This document shows positions 36,485-44,905 of a stretch of 64,000 nucleotides of DNA, piece after piece; within the stretch, counting starts at the first letter, position 1, and every line of letters starts with the position of its first letter. The notes under the pieces were generated by a model. The model was not told the DNA's origin. It searched no databases and worked only from the letters and a program-made list of their open reading frames with translations. The stretch covers positions 558,001 to 622,000 of the forward strand of contig NZ_JAXMOH010000001.1 in assembly GCF_034670005.1 (NCBI RefSeq), written 5' to 3'. The position numbers and the translations under genes are program-made. Origin of the DNA: Thalassobius sp034670005 (GTDB taxonomy: Bacteria > Pseudomonadota > Alphaproteobacteria > Rhodobacterales > Rhodobacteraceae).

Positions 36485-38457
36485 CCACCCCCCCTTTCGA
36501 AAACCGGCCTGAACAACGGCGCGACCAACGCAGCCCCCGCATTGTTCAGGTGATTGTTGTCGAAATAGACCACCTCGTCCCCAGACCAGATCGAACAGGT
36601 TTCAGCATCGCACAGATAGGGACGCGGATCGAGAAGCGTGGCGTTTTCCTCATTGGCGATGTCCCGCAACATCGGGTCCGAGCTTGCCTGCCGCGCCGCA
36701 ACCTCACTTAGCGGGATCGAATAGCTCGCCTCAAGCCCGGCTCCGCGGCCATGCGCCAGCCGCCGTGCGGTCCGTCGGGAATCGTAAAGCGCGAGTTCGG
36801 GAATTTGCCGAAGGATATAAACCTTTGCATAAGATCCGATTTCATGAACCGTCTGTCGTAAAAGATTGCGCAATGTCCCGGATCGCGGATTGCCCTCCGG
36901 CAGCAATGTAATCGTGTTTGGCACGTCGCGCCCCACACCACGTCCTTCGGCGTAATAACTCCACCGCCCGATAAGCACGACATCCCGAACGCCCAGCGAC
37001 GGCAGGGCCTGCCGGATACGGACGTTATCCGCACTGCAGGCGGCATCTTGCGCCGGTGTTGCAGAGCTTTCTCGTTTCTTCACACCGAAAACCGGCGGGC
37101 ATCCAGCGTGCCAGATAATCAGGCCCGGCGTTCCGCTCCGCATCGCTTCGGCTGCAATCCCGTCCATCAGGGCACGCAAATGGCTGTCACCCCAGAACAA
37201 CACTTCCGGGGCGCCCTCGGGGCCGATGGTACAGGTTTCGACCCCGGCGAGAGGCCCGGTATCAGAGACTTTACACCGGCTCCAATCCTGAATGAAATCA
37301 GCCGACGCATCGACATGACTGCGAATATCGGCAGGGAACCGGCCCGGGAAACCGTTCGCCTTGAACACCACCGCGCCAATACCCAGCGTTACCAGCGACA
37401 AAGCGGCAACTCCTGTCACGGTTGCTGAAAACCCCATCCATGTAGCATGGCGGGTGGGGCGTTCCACGAAACGCCATGACAGCAGCGCCAGCAGCACCGA
37501 CAACGCCATCCATCCCGCAGACTCCAACGGCCCGGAATAGGTTTCGACGACATATTTCGAAAATACCGCCACTGGCCAGTGCCACAGGTAAAGCGAATAG
37601 GAAATCAGCCCAACGAACACCACCGGCCCTGACCGCAACAAACGGTTGACCACATTGTCATCCTGCCCGTTCAATAAGATCAGTACCGTGCCCAAGGTCG
37701 GGATCATCGCCCAAGCCCCGGGAAATCCCGGCCCGGCATCAATGAAGATTACCGCATAGAGAAGCAACGCCACCCCGACAAAGGATAGTGCCGGATGCAG
37801 GGCCCAATCGCTCCGCGCCTTGTAGCCCCAGATTGCCAATAATACGCCCGCCAGCAATTCCCATGCCCGGAACGGGAACAGGTAAAACGTCGCCGTGGAA
37901 TTGGTTACAGTGAAGACCACGCAGGCGAGCAGCGATACTCCAAAGGTCCCCTGCAGCACTGGCGACAACCAGCGCCGCCGTCCGATCAACAGGATCAACA
38001 GGGGCAGGAACAGATAAAACTGTTCTTCCACCGCCAGTGACCAGGTGTGCAACATCGGCTTTTCGTCGGCGGCAGCGTCGAAATAGCCCGCCTCGCGGTA
38101 AAACTGCACATTCGATAGATATACTGTCGCCGCGATCAGGCTTTTGCCAAATTCGCGGTATTCGAAAGGCAATAGCACCTTCCAGGCCACGACGGACACC
38201 ACCAACACCATGCTGAAAAAGGCCGGAGCCAAACGTTTGAAGCGACGCAGATAGAACCGGTGCAGCGACACACGGCCGGTCTGGTCCAGCTCTGACCACA
38301 GCAAACCGCCGATCAGAAAACCGGAAATAACAAAGAAAATGTCGACCCCGACGAACCCACCGCCGATGCCCGGGACACCGAAATGATAAAACACCACCGA
38401 CAACACCGCGATGGCGCGCAACCCATCGATTTCTGGCCTGTATCCGTTTGAAACCAT
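36481..38457 (-). CDS. OafA/YrhL-type acyltransferase with C-terminal SGNH domain
   Basis: This 658-residue membrane acyltransferase should O-acylate (often O-acetylate) the polysaccharide. Residues 1 to about 370 form the acyltransferase-3 domain: YRPEIDGLRAIAVLSVVFYHFG with the conserved His, FVGVDIFFVISGFLI, FYLRRFKRLAPA, and TWSLAVEEQFYLF, over about ten membrane segments. The periplasmic C-terminal half is an SGNH domain with FWGDSHLRAL (nucleophile Ser in GDSH) and DNNHLNNAGA (DxxH). It is the first gene of the minus-strand acyltransferase-GMC-SDR operon and marks the edge of the EPS locus next to the phosphonate transporter. Confidence 0.92.
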   Translation of the reverse strand: MVSNGYRPEIDGLRAIAVLSVVFYHFGVPGIGGGFVGVDIFFVISGFLIGGLLWSELDQTGRVSLHRFYLRRFKRLAPAFFSMVLVVSVVAWKVLLPFEYREFGKSLIAATVYLSNVQFYREAGYFDAAADEKPMLHTWSLAVEEQFYLFLPLLILLIGRRRWLSPVLQGTFGVSLLACVVFTVTNSTATFYLFPFRAWELLAGVLLAIWGYKARSDWALHPALSFVGVALLLYAVIFIDAGPGFPGAWAMIPTLGTVLILLNGQDDNVVNRLLRSGPVVFVGLISYSLYLWHWPVAVFSKYVVETYSGPLESAGWMALSVLLALLSWRFVERPTRHATWMGFSATVTGVAALSLVTLGIGAVVFKANGFPGRFPADIRSHVDASADFIQDWSRCKVSDTGPLAGVETCTIGPEGAPEVLFWGDSHLRALMDGIAAEAMRSGTPGLIIWHAGCPPVFGVKKRESSATPAQDAACSADNVRIRQALPSLGVRDVVLIGRWSYYAEGRGVGRDVPNTITLLPEGNPRSGTLRNLLRQTVHEIGSYAKVYILRQIPELALYDSRRTARRLAHGRGAGLEASYSIPLSEVAARQASSDPMLRDIANEENATLLDPRPYLCDAETCSIWSGDEVVYFDNNHLNNAGAALVAPLFRPVFERGGG

Positions 38458-38714
38458 TCGCTGTTTCTTTAGCCCCTAATACATCGCAAAGCGTTGACTG
38501 GTTTTCATCCACCACGACGGCACTTTGCGGCGCAGCATATAGCTAATTGCGTCAGGAATCCGGCCAGAATCGATAATTTGCAAGAGTTTTCCTAATCTTC
38601 TGGACCTTATTCAACGTCACCTTCCCGTTTGCGGTGTCACAAAAGGTTAATCAAACCGTCAAATTTTCGAAGCGCAGCAGACCTAAGCCGGGCGGCATAC
38701 GAATGGGGCGATAC
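38458..38714. promoter_or_regulatory. Intergenic region between EPS locus and phosphonate transporter
   Basis: This gap of about 257 bases separates the divergent acyltransferase and phnC genes, and it is AT-rich near phnC. Apart from the PHO-box-like repeats at 38634-38666 no other element was recognised. Confidence 0.45.
38634..38666 (+). promoter_or_regulatory. PHO-box-like 11-base repeats upstream of phnC
   Basis: Three consecutive 11-base units can be read: GTGTCAC-AAAA, GGTTAAT-CAAA and CCGTCAA-ATTT. PhoB sites are built from a CTGTCAT-like 7-mer plus a 4-base A/T spacer; units 1 and 3 keep the GTCA core and all three spacers are A/T-rich. The block ends about 50 bases before the phnC start, a sensible place for activation under phosphate limitation. 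The middle unit is a poor match, so the assignment is tentative. Confidence 0.45.
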
Positions 38715-39518
38715 ATGCTGAAGATCGAAAATCTGACCAAGGCCTTCGGGTCGGTGAAAGCGGTGGATAACGTGACCATCGAAGTGGACCGTCCGATGAT
38801 GATCGGAGTGATCGGCGCTTCGGGAGCGGGGAAATCAACCCTGTTGCGGATGTTGAACCGGCTGGAAAACGCGACCAGCGGCAAGATCACCGTGGAAGGT
38901 CAGGAAATCACCCGCCTGAAAGGTGCTGACAAGCGCCGCTGGCAGCGCGATTGCGCGATGATTTTTCAGCAGTTCAATCTTGTGCCGCGGATGGACGTGG
39001 TTTCCAACGTTCTGCATGGCACGTTGAACCAGCGGTCGACGCTGGCAACTATGTTCAGCCTGTATCCCTCTGCAGATATTCACCGCGCCATCGACATTCT
39101 GGACCGGTTGGGTATCGCAGCTCATGCCGCCAAACGGGCCGAGGCGCTATCGGGTGGCCAGCAGCAACGCGTCGCCATTGCCCGGGCCGTAATGCAGGAT
39201 CCGAAAATCGTTCTGGCCGACGAACCGATTGCGTCACTCGATCCGATGAACGCCCAGATCGTCATGGACGATCTGCGCCGCATTCACGACGAAGATGGCC
39301 GCATGGTCATCGCCAACCTGCACACTTTGGACACTGCGCGGCGGTATTGCGATCGGGTGATCGGAATGCGTCAGGGCCGCGTTGTATTCGACGGCACCCC
39401 CGAACAACTGACCACCGGTGTCGCCCGCGACATCTATGGTGCCGATGCAAGTTTCAGCGAAGCCGCGACGAGTACCAGCATCGACGCTTTGGAGCAAAAA
39501 GCACCGCAACTCGCCTGA
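38715..39518 (+). CDS. phnC: Phosphonate ABC transporter ATP-binding protein
   Basis: This 267-residue ATPase energises phosphonate import. It has Walker A GASGAGKST, the signature LSGGQQQRVAIARAVMQ, and Walker B IVLADEPIASLD, followed by the switch histidine in IANLHTLD. MLKIENLTKAFGSVKAV is the usual PhnC N-terminus, so ATG 38715 is preferred over the in-frame ATG at 38703 and GTG at 38634; the longer form would begin inside the PHO-like repeats. It heads the phnC-phnD-phnE-phnE-acyltransferase run. Phosphate-starvation control is suggested by the upstream repeats. Confidence 0.93.
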   Translation: MLKIENLTKAFGSVKAVDNVTIEVDRPMMIGVIGASGAGKSTLLRMLNRLENATSGKITVEGQEITRLKGADKRRWQRDCAMIFQQFNLVPRMDVVSNVLHGTLNQRSTLATMFSLYPSADIHRAIDILDRLGIAAHAAKRAEALSGGQQQRVAIARAVMQDPKIVLADEPIASLDPMNAQIVMDDLRRIHDEDGRMVIANLHTLDTARRYCDRVIGMRQGRVVFDGTPEQLTTGVARDIYGADASFSEAATSTSIDALEQKAPQLA

Positions 39519-39576
39519 ATCCCCACCATCGCCTGCGGCGGTGAAGCCGCGGGTTTCATCAAACCGGAGAGAAACG

Positions 39577-40479
39577 ATGAAAAAACTAATCGCAGCCGTT
39601 CTGGCAACAACCGCCCTGACCGCCCCGGCCATGGCAGAAAACATCAACGAATTCCGCATCGGCATTCTGGGCGGCGAAAACGCCCAAGACCGCATGAACA
39701 ACAACGAATGCCTGCGCGCCAAGACCGAAGACCTGCTGGGCGTCGAAACCAAACTGTTCGCACCGGCCGACTATAACGGCGTGATCCAGGGCCTGCTGGG
39801 CGGCACCATCGACATGGCTTGGCTGGGTGCCTCGGGCTATGCCAAGACTTTCCTGTCCGATCCCGAAGCGGTTGAACCGATCCTAGTGAAGGTGAACAAC
39901 GACGGCGGCTACGGCTACTATTCGATCGGCTTCGCCCGCAAGGACAGCGGCATCACCGACCTGGCCGGTATGAAGGGCAAGACTTTCGGCTTCGGCGACC
40001 CGAACTCGACCTCGGGCTTCCTGATCCCCTCGATCGAAATCCCGCAGGCGACCGGCGCCACCATGACGTCTGGCGATTATTTCGGTGAAGTGAAATTCTC
40101 TGGCGGCCACGAACAAACCATCGTTGGCGTCAACAACGGTGATTTCGACGGCGGCGTAACCTGGGCCGACGGTCTGGGCAACTGGGAAGACGGCTACAAC
40201 TCGGGCGCGCTGCGCAAGGCCGTCGACGCGGGTCTGGTCGACATGAACGACCTCGTCAAAATCTGGCAGTCGAAGCCGATCCCGGAAGGCCCCGTCGTCC
40301 TGCGCAAGGCGCTGCCGGAAGACGTCAAGTTGAAGATGACCGGCCTGATGGCGTCACTGAAATCGATGGACGAAGAGTGCTTCTACGGTGTTGCTGCAGG
40401 TGAAGCCAAAGGCTTCATGCCGATCACTCACGACGCCTACAAAGTGATCATCGAAGCCCGCAAACTGAAGTCAAACTAA
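39577..40479 (+). CDS. phnD: Phosphonate ABC transporter substrate-binding protein
   Basis: This 300-residue periplasmic binding protein captures phosphonates. Residues 1-22 are a signal peptide (MKKLIAAVLATTALTAPAMA-EN). The fold starts EFRIGILGGENAQDRMNNNECLRAKTEDLLGV and contains GLLGGTIDMAWLGASGYAK and KTFGFGDPNSTSGFLIPS, the conserved phosphonate-anchoring loops of PhnD. GGAGAG lies just upstream of ATG 39577. A strong terminator follows the gene, which fits high expression of the binding protein relative to the permeases. Confidence 0.95.
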   Translation: MKKLIAAVLATTALTAPAMAENINEFRIGILGGENAQDRMNNNECLRAKTEDLLGVETKLFAPADYNGVIQGLLGGTIDMAWLGASGYAKTFLSDPEAVEPILVKVNNDGGYGYYSIGFARKDSGITDLAGMKGKTFGFGDPNSTSGFLIPSIEIPQATGATMTSGDYFGEVKFSGGHEQTIVGVNNGDFDGGVTWADGLGNWEDGYNSGALRKAVDAGLVDMNDLVKIWQSKPIPEGPVVLRKALPEDVKLKMTGLMASLKSMDEECFYGVAAGEAKGFMPITHDAYKVIIEARKLKSN

Positions 40480-40498
40480 TCACTTCAATTCCTTTAAA

Positions 40499-40525
40499 CA
40501 GGCCCCGCTTTCGGGGCCTGTTTTT
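40499..40525 (+). terminator. Strong hairpin with T-run after phnD
   Basis: A perfect 9-base-pair stem, CAGGCCCCG (40499-40507) with CGGGGCCTG (40512-40520), a CTTT loop and five T bases form a textbook rho-independent structure. It lies inside the phnCDEE operon, 16 bases before the phnE start, so it probably attenuates the permease genes relative to phnD. Confidence 0.88.
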
Positions 40526-40540
40526 CTGCCCGAGGTGCCC

Positions 40541-41419
40541 ATGTCCAACCTGACCACCCATCCCCCCGTCGAGGATATCCGATCCAGCTATATGGACATG
40601 ACCCGCAAGAAAAGGGCCTACAATGCCATCATGCTGGCCATTTTCGTGGCCCTGATGGCTGCCGGCTTCGTGACTGCCGATGACCGCAATGCGGGTGGTT
40701 TCTGGGACGGGTTGCACCAGCTTTTCGATTTCCCCGCCGAGGTGCTGGGCGAAGCCAGCGGCAAGCTGACCGAAATGCCCGCGCATTTCGTGAAATTCTT
40801 CCCCTCGCTGATCGAGACGATCAATATCGCCGGGGCGGCGACGCTAGTGGGCGCGATCATCGCGATCTTCCTGTCGCTGCTGGCGACCAACGGCCTGGCG
40901 CGCTGGCCGCGTTTGATCCCCGTCTTCCGCCGCATGATGGACATTATGCGCGCTATTCCTGAAATCGTCATCGCGCTGGTGCTGATCTTCGTTCTGGGCG
41001 GCGGCCCCGTACCTGCGATGATCGCCATCGCTTTCCATACCAGTGGTGCGCTCGGCAAGCTGTTTTCCGAAGTCAACGAAAATGCCTCTTTGAAACCTGT
41101 CGAAGGGCTGCAATCGGTCGGAGCCAGTTGGTCGCAGCGAATGGTTCTGGGGGTGATCCCACAGGTGTCACCGAATTACCTGAGCTACGCTTTGCTAAGG
41201 TTTGAGATCAACATCCGTGCTTCGGCTATCCTTGGCTTCGTTGGTGCTGGCGGTATCGGCTATGACCTGAAAAACGCCATGTCATGGGGGCAGGGTCAAT
41301 ATGACGAAGCCGCCGCGATCTTTCTTCTTCTGTTCGGCGCGATCGTCGTTGTCGATCAAATCTCGTCCATTCTGCGCCACCGCCTGACCTACGGCACGCA
41401 TTTGGAGGCCACGCTATGA
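40541..41419 (+). CDS. phnE: Phosphonate ABC transporter permease (first PhnE)
   Basis: This 292-residue inner-membrane permease has about six hydrophobic segments. The EAA-type cytoplasmic loop reads EGLQSVGASWSQRMVLGVIPQVSPNYLSYALLRFEINIRASAILGFVGAGGIGYDL, which is diagnostic of PhnE. ATG 40541 has GAGG six bases upstream; a GTG at 40535 lies in the ribosome site. It overlaps the second permease by 4 bases, so the two are probably made in equal amounts and form a heterodimeric channel with PhnC and PhnD. Confidence 0.94.
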   Translation: MSNLTTHPPVEDIRSSYMDMTRKKRAYNAIMLAIFVALMAAGFVTADDRNAGGFWDGLHQLFDFPAEVLGEASGKLTEMPAHFVKFFPSLIETINIAGAATLVGAIIAIFLSLLATNGLARWPRLIPVFRRMMDIMRAIPEIVIALVLIFVLGGGPVPAMIAIAFHTSGALGKLFSEVNENASLKPVEGLQSVGASWSQRMVLGVIPQVSPNYLSYALLRFEINIRASAILGFVGAGGIGYDLKNAMSWGQGQYDEAAAIFLLLFGAIVVVDQISSILRHRLTYGTHLEATL

Positions 41420-42711
41420 CCATGACCGCAACCGCTGAATTGAAGGGCCGCGCCGACAGCCTGTTCCTGCGCAAACGTTTGACTGCATTCGGCTTGCCGG
41501 TGCTGCTCCTCATTTATCTGACCTATATCTTTTTTTCCTTCGACATATTGGGGCTCAGCGAACGGGCCGATCTGGAAAATGGCCGCACGCTGATCCGCGA
41601 CAGCTACAGCTACAAAACCCATGTCACCCGCGACAATCGCAATGGCGACATCACCATTGCGGTAGAGGGCGAACGCAAAGGTACCTACGCCGCTGGTACG
41701 GCACCCGGCTGGGTGAAACTGGGCGACGACACGGTGGTCAATCTGGGTGACGGCCATGTCGTCACCTTCGGTGAAAAAACCGTCAGCTATGATGTTCCGG
41801 GATATGGGTTAATCACTGCCGAACCGGGCCGCAAAGGCGTTCAGGCGGTCCTGCCCGAAGGCAATACGCCAGACTGGATCAACGCGTCGAAAAACCGGCT
41901 GACAATCAACAGCGACGCCGGGCGGCTGACCATCACCCGCAACCGATCAGAAGTGTTCCGCTACAGCCTTGGGTGGGAATTGTTCTTTTTCACACTCGAC
42001 AGCCCTTATCATGGCATGGGCGCGGGCGACTTATTGAGCCATGCTCTTGATGGCGAGGCTGGCGCGATTGTTTCGGATGTCTGGAACAACAAGATGTGGC
42101 GCCATGCCGATGTGGCCTGGGCACTGTTCGAAACCATCCTGATGGCCTTCCTTGGAACGATGGGTGCGGCTGTGGTGGCGTTGCCGCTGGCCTTTTTGGC
42201 TGCCAAAAATTTTGCCCCTCTAATGGCGATTCGCTTTGCGGCGCGGCGCCTGTTCGATTTCTTCCGTGGGGTGGATGCACTGATCTGGACCATCGTTCTG
42301 GCCCGCGCCTTTGGTCCCGGGCCCTTGACCGGTGCTCTGGCGATCCTGATCACCGATACCGGCAGTTTCGGAAAAATGTTTTCCGAAGCGCTGGAAAATG
42401 TGGACGGCAAACAGATCGAAGGCATTCAGTCCACCGGTGCCAAACCGCTGCAACGTTACCGGTTCGGGGTTATCCCGCAGATCACGCCGGTTTTGCTGTC
42501 ACAGGTTCTCTATTTCCTTGAATCGAACACGCGCTCGGCCACGATCATCGGGGCGATCACGGGCGGCGGTATCGGTTTGCTGCTGACCCAGGCGATGATC
42601 ACCCAGAAGGATTGGGAAGAGGTGTCTTATTACATCGTACTGATCATCCTGATGGTCATGCTGATGGACTGGATTTCAGGCATGCTGCGGCGCAGGCTGA
42701 TCAAGGGGTGA
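41416..42711 (+). CDS. phnE: Phosphonate ABC transporter permease (second PhnE, long form)
   Basis: This 431-residue permease is longer than the first because a predicted extracytoplasmic domain of about 130 residues lies between the first and second membrane segments (from RDSYSYKTHVTRDNRNGD to about RSEVFRYSLGWE). The permease core and its EAA loop follow: ESIQ-like EGIQSTGAKPLQRYRFGVIPQITPVLLSQVLYFLESNTRSATIIGAITGGGIGLLL. Tandem PhnE genes with one long member are usual in Alphaproteobacteria. It is coupled to the first permease by a 4-base overlap. Confidence 0.93.
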   Translation: MTMTATAELKGRADSLFLRKRLTAFGLPVLLLIYLTYIFFSFDILGLSERADLENGRTLIRDSYSYKTHVTRDNRNGDITIAVEGERKGTYAAGTAPGWVKLGDDTVVNLGDGHVVTFGEKTVSYDVPGYGLITAEPGRKGVQAVLPEGNTPDWINASKNRLTINSDAGRLTITRNRSEVFRYSLGWELFFFTLDSPYHGMGAGDLLSHALDGEAGAIVSDVWNNKMWRHADVAWALFETILMAFLGTMGAAVVALPLAFLAAKNFAPLMAIRFAARRLFDFFRGVDALIWTIVLARAFGPGPLTGALAILITDTGSFGKMFSEALENVDGKQIEGIQSTGAKPLQRYRFGVIPQITPVLLSQVLYFLESNTRSATIIGAITGGGIGLLLTQAMITQKDWEEVSYYIVLIILMVMLMDWISGMLRRRLIKG

Positions 42712-42727
42712 AGCGACCGGGCCTCGC

Positions 42728-42753
42728 GCAGGCGTTCTGTTCGGATCGCCTGC
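42728..42753 (+). repeat. Inverted repeat between phnE and the acyltransferase gene
   Basis: GCAGGCG (42728-42734) and CGCCTGC (42747-42753) can pair around a 12-base loop in the 82-base gap after the second permease. There is no T-run directly after the stem, so it may be a stabilising or attenuating hairpin. Confidence 0.35.
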
Positions 42754-42793
42754 GGCGGGCGAGCATTTGTCGGAACAAAGAAAGGAAAGACGC

Positions 42794-43408
42794 ATGGCTA
42801 AGCTGAGCGCAGACGACTCTGTGATCCATAAGGATGTGAGCCTGACCGAAGTGACATTCGGGCGCTATTGTGAAATCGGCAAGGGCAGCCGGATCGGCCA
42901 CAGCCATATCGGCGATTATTCCTATTGCGACCGCTATGACGACATCGCCAATACGCAGGTCGGCAAGTTCGCCAATATCGCCAGCTTCGTGCGGATCGGC
43001 GCGACCGATCACCCGATGGAGCGCGCCAGCCTGCACCATTTCCTGTATCGCAGCGCCGACTACTGGGACGATGTCGGGCATGACGAAGACTTCTTTGTAC
43101 ATCGCCACAGCCGCCGCGCGGTGATCGGTCATGACACATGGGTTGGGCATAACGCACAAGTGAAACCCGAAGTGACCATCGGGCATGGAGCCATCGTCGC
43201 TTCGGGCGCTGTGGTGACCAAGGACGTGGCGCCCTACATGATTGTCGCGGGCATTCCGGCGCAGCCGATCCGCGAACGCTTTTCCGCCGTCATCGCCAAG
43301 CGGTTGATGGCTCTGGCCTGGTGGGATTGGCCGCATGAAGCGCTGCGCGACGCGCTGACGGATTTCCGGCAGTTAAGCATCGAAGCGTTTCTGGAAAAAT
43401 ACGAATAG
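42794..43408 (+). CDS. Phosphonate-associated hexapeptide-repeat acyltransferase
   Basis: This 204-residue left-handed beta-helix protein shows imperfect hexapeptide repeats at both ends (GRYCEIGKGSRIGHSHIGDYSYC and IGHDTWVGHNAQVKPEVTIGHGAIVASGAVVTKDVAPYMIVAGIPAQPI). It is of the chloramphenicol/DapH-like acetyltransferase group found in phosphonate loci. An AAAGGAAAG ribosome site precedes ATG 42794. It follows the permeases and may acylate an aminophosphonate or an intermediate, a role served by PhnO in other bacteria; no phnO was seen here. The substrate is not established. Confidence 0.85.
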   Translation: MAKLSADDSVIHKDVSLTEVTFGRYCEIGKGSRIGHSHIGDYSYCDRYDDIANTQVGKFANIASFVRIGATDHPMERASLHHFLYRSADYWDDVGHDEDFFVHRHSRRAVIGHDTWVGHNAQVKPEVTIGHGAIVASGAVVTKDVAPYMIVAGIPAQPIRERFSAVIAKRLMALAWWDWPHEALRDALTDFRQLSIEAFLEKYE

Positions 43409-43442
43409 CCACGAACGAAGAATACCAGCTGTATCCCAAAAA

Positions 43443-43465
43443 AGAGCGGTCCCCAAGGGGACCGC
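43443..43465 (-). terminator. Terminator hairpin between convergent acyltransferase and phnM genes
   Basis: A perfect 9-base stem, GCGGTCCCC (43446-43454) with GGGGACCGC (43457-43465), lies between convergent genes. On the minus strand it is followed, after CTC-like bases, by six T bases (43443-43438), so it best ends the phnM transcript. On the plus strand only a weak ATTT follows, so it may work in both directions. Confidence 0.75.
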
Positions 43466-43547
43466 ATTTGGTACTGAAAACGAAATTGGGGGATATGAAA
43501 TCGGTGGCGGTGCCACGTTTGAAATTCCCAATTTCCAGTGCAACCGG

Positions 43548-43577
43548 GACAGTCGGGGATGACCTGTCCGGTTACGC
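43548..43577. repeat. Second inverted repeat downstream of phnM
   Basis: AACCGGGACAG (43548-43558) pairs with CTGTCCGGTT, with one bulged G and a loop of about ten bases. It has no T-run and may be a transcript-end stabiliser in the 237-base gap between convergent genes. Confidence 0.4.
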
Positions 43578-43645
43578 GTTACGCCACTACTGTGACCGCC
43601 AGACCTGACACCGGGATGATGCTTTGGTAACAGAACCGCGACAAT

Positions 43646-44827
43646 TCATTCCGCCGCCATACGAAGCGCATCCGGTTGGGTCAGGAAGCGGTGCGCCGCT
43701 TCCCCGGCCAGAAAGGCCAGACGCCCGTTGGTGATCGTCGCCTCGATCGCCCGGGACTGTTTGTTGACCACCACAAGATCGGCGCGCTTGCCGTAATCGA
43801 TCACACCGCGGTCGGCCAGACGCAGGATCTGCGCCGGGCGTTCTGAAATCAGCGCCCAAGCCTGCGGCAGTGATAGGATGCCCATATCGTTCAAACGGAA
43901 CGCCGCTTGCGATAGGGCAGGATAGAAATAGTCCGAAACCAAGGCATCGCACAGACCCTCGCGCACCAGTTGGACGGCCGGGATATTGCCCGATTGCGAT
44001 CCGCCACGCACCACGTTGGGGGCCCCCATCAACACCGGGTCGCCCATCGCCGAGGCGGCAGCCGCAGGGGCACGTCTGGTTGGGAATTCGCAGATCCGTG
44101 CGCCGATCATAGCATAGCGTTCGCGCACTTCTGCGGAACCATCGTCATGCGACCCATAGCTTACGCCCAGAGTATCAAAGGCTTCTGCCAGACGGCACAA
44201 ATGGCGCGGAACCTCTTGGTGACGGGCAGCGGCCCGATGTACGATCGCCATATGTTCCTTGGAGGTGCGGCCATTGCGCGCCGCCCAATGCGCAATCATT
44301 CCCGGATTGTTGTCCGCTGCGTCAACCGCTTCGTCCAGATGGTTGTTGAACACGACATAATCGATGCGATGCCTGCGGATCGCGGATAACAGGCGGTCTT
44401 CTTCTTCGATCATATGGGTTTCATAGCGCAACTGTAGCCGCAGGTCGGTCAGTGCGTGGGACCGGAACCGATCCAATGCCTTCATCACGTCTTCGGCGAA
44501 ATCCGGACCGCGCATGCCGCCTTCCCAAGACCAGCATTGTGCCAACCAAGCGGTGGTCACCCCATTGGCAGCCGCATCGCGGTCCGTCGCGCGTAACCCA
44601 GTTTCAATCGGAAACGGCGCGCTGGGACGTGGTGCGATATGTCGTTCAAACGCGTCGCCATGCAGGTCAATTATCCCCGGCAGAATGTAATATCCTGACA
44701 GATCGACCGCTGGCTGCGGGCCTTTGGAAACCCGTCCTTGCTCTATCACCACGGACCGATCCTGCATCTGACCGTCGCGCAGCACGGTCGCGCCGGTCAG
44801 GCGCAAGGGGGGTAATATCCGACACAT
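43646..44827 (-). CDS. phnM: PhnM-type amidohydrolase (first copy)
   Basis: This 393-residue amidohydrolase-superfamily enzyme belongs to the PhnM family, which removes pyrophosphate from alpha-D-ribose 1-alkylphosphonate 5-triphosphate before C-P cleavage. It has the metal-binding start IIDLHGDAFERHIAPRP, a carboxylated-Lys or Glu region, YGSHDDGSAE, and VLMGAPNVVRGGSQSGN, with HDD in place of the usual His/Asp ligands as in PhnM proteins. It lies just downstream of phnF on the minus strand. A second copy is at 51463-52605, whose N-terminal motif is closer to the classic form, so this copy may have a shifted substrate. Confidence 0.88.
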   Translation of the reverse strand: MCRILPPLRLTGATVLRDGQMQDRSVVIEQGRVSKGPQPAVDLSGYYILPGIIDLHGDAFERHIAPRPSAPFPIETGLRATDRDAAANGVTTAWLAQCWSWEGGMRGPDFAEDVMKALDRFRSHALTDLRLQLRYETHMIEEEDRLLSAIRRHRIDYVVFNNHLDEAVDAADNNPGMIAHWAARNGRTSKEHMAIVHRAAARHQEVPRHLCRLAEAFDTLGVSYGSHDDGSAEVRERYAMIGARICEFPTRRAPAAAASAMGDPVLMGAPNVVRGGSQSGNIPAVQLVREGLCDALVSDYFYPALSQAAFRLNDMGILSLPQAWALISERPAQILRLADRGVIDYGKRADLVVVNKQSRAIEATITNGRLAFLAGEAAHRFLTQPDALRMAAE

Positions 44828-44905
44828 GGTTCTGCTCTGACTGTAATAACGTTTTCAGTTTTCTAGAGCCGATCTGTATCGGGCGTATGACAAAAGCACA
44901 TATTT

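Noticed and set aside
38634..38714. Longer phnC starting at GTG 38634 or ATG 38703
   Set aside because: The extra residues are not like PhnC, and the upstream bases look like PhoB repeats; the family start is at 38715.
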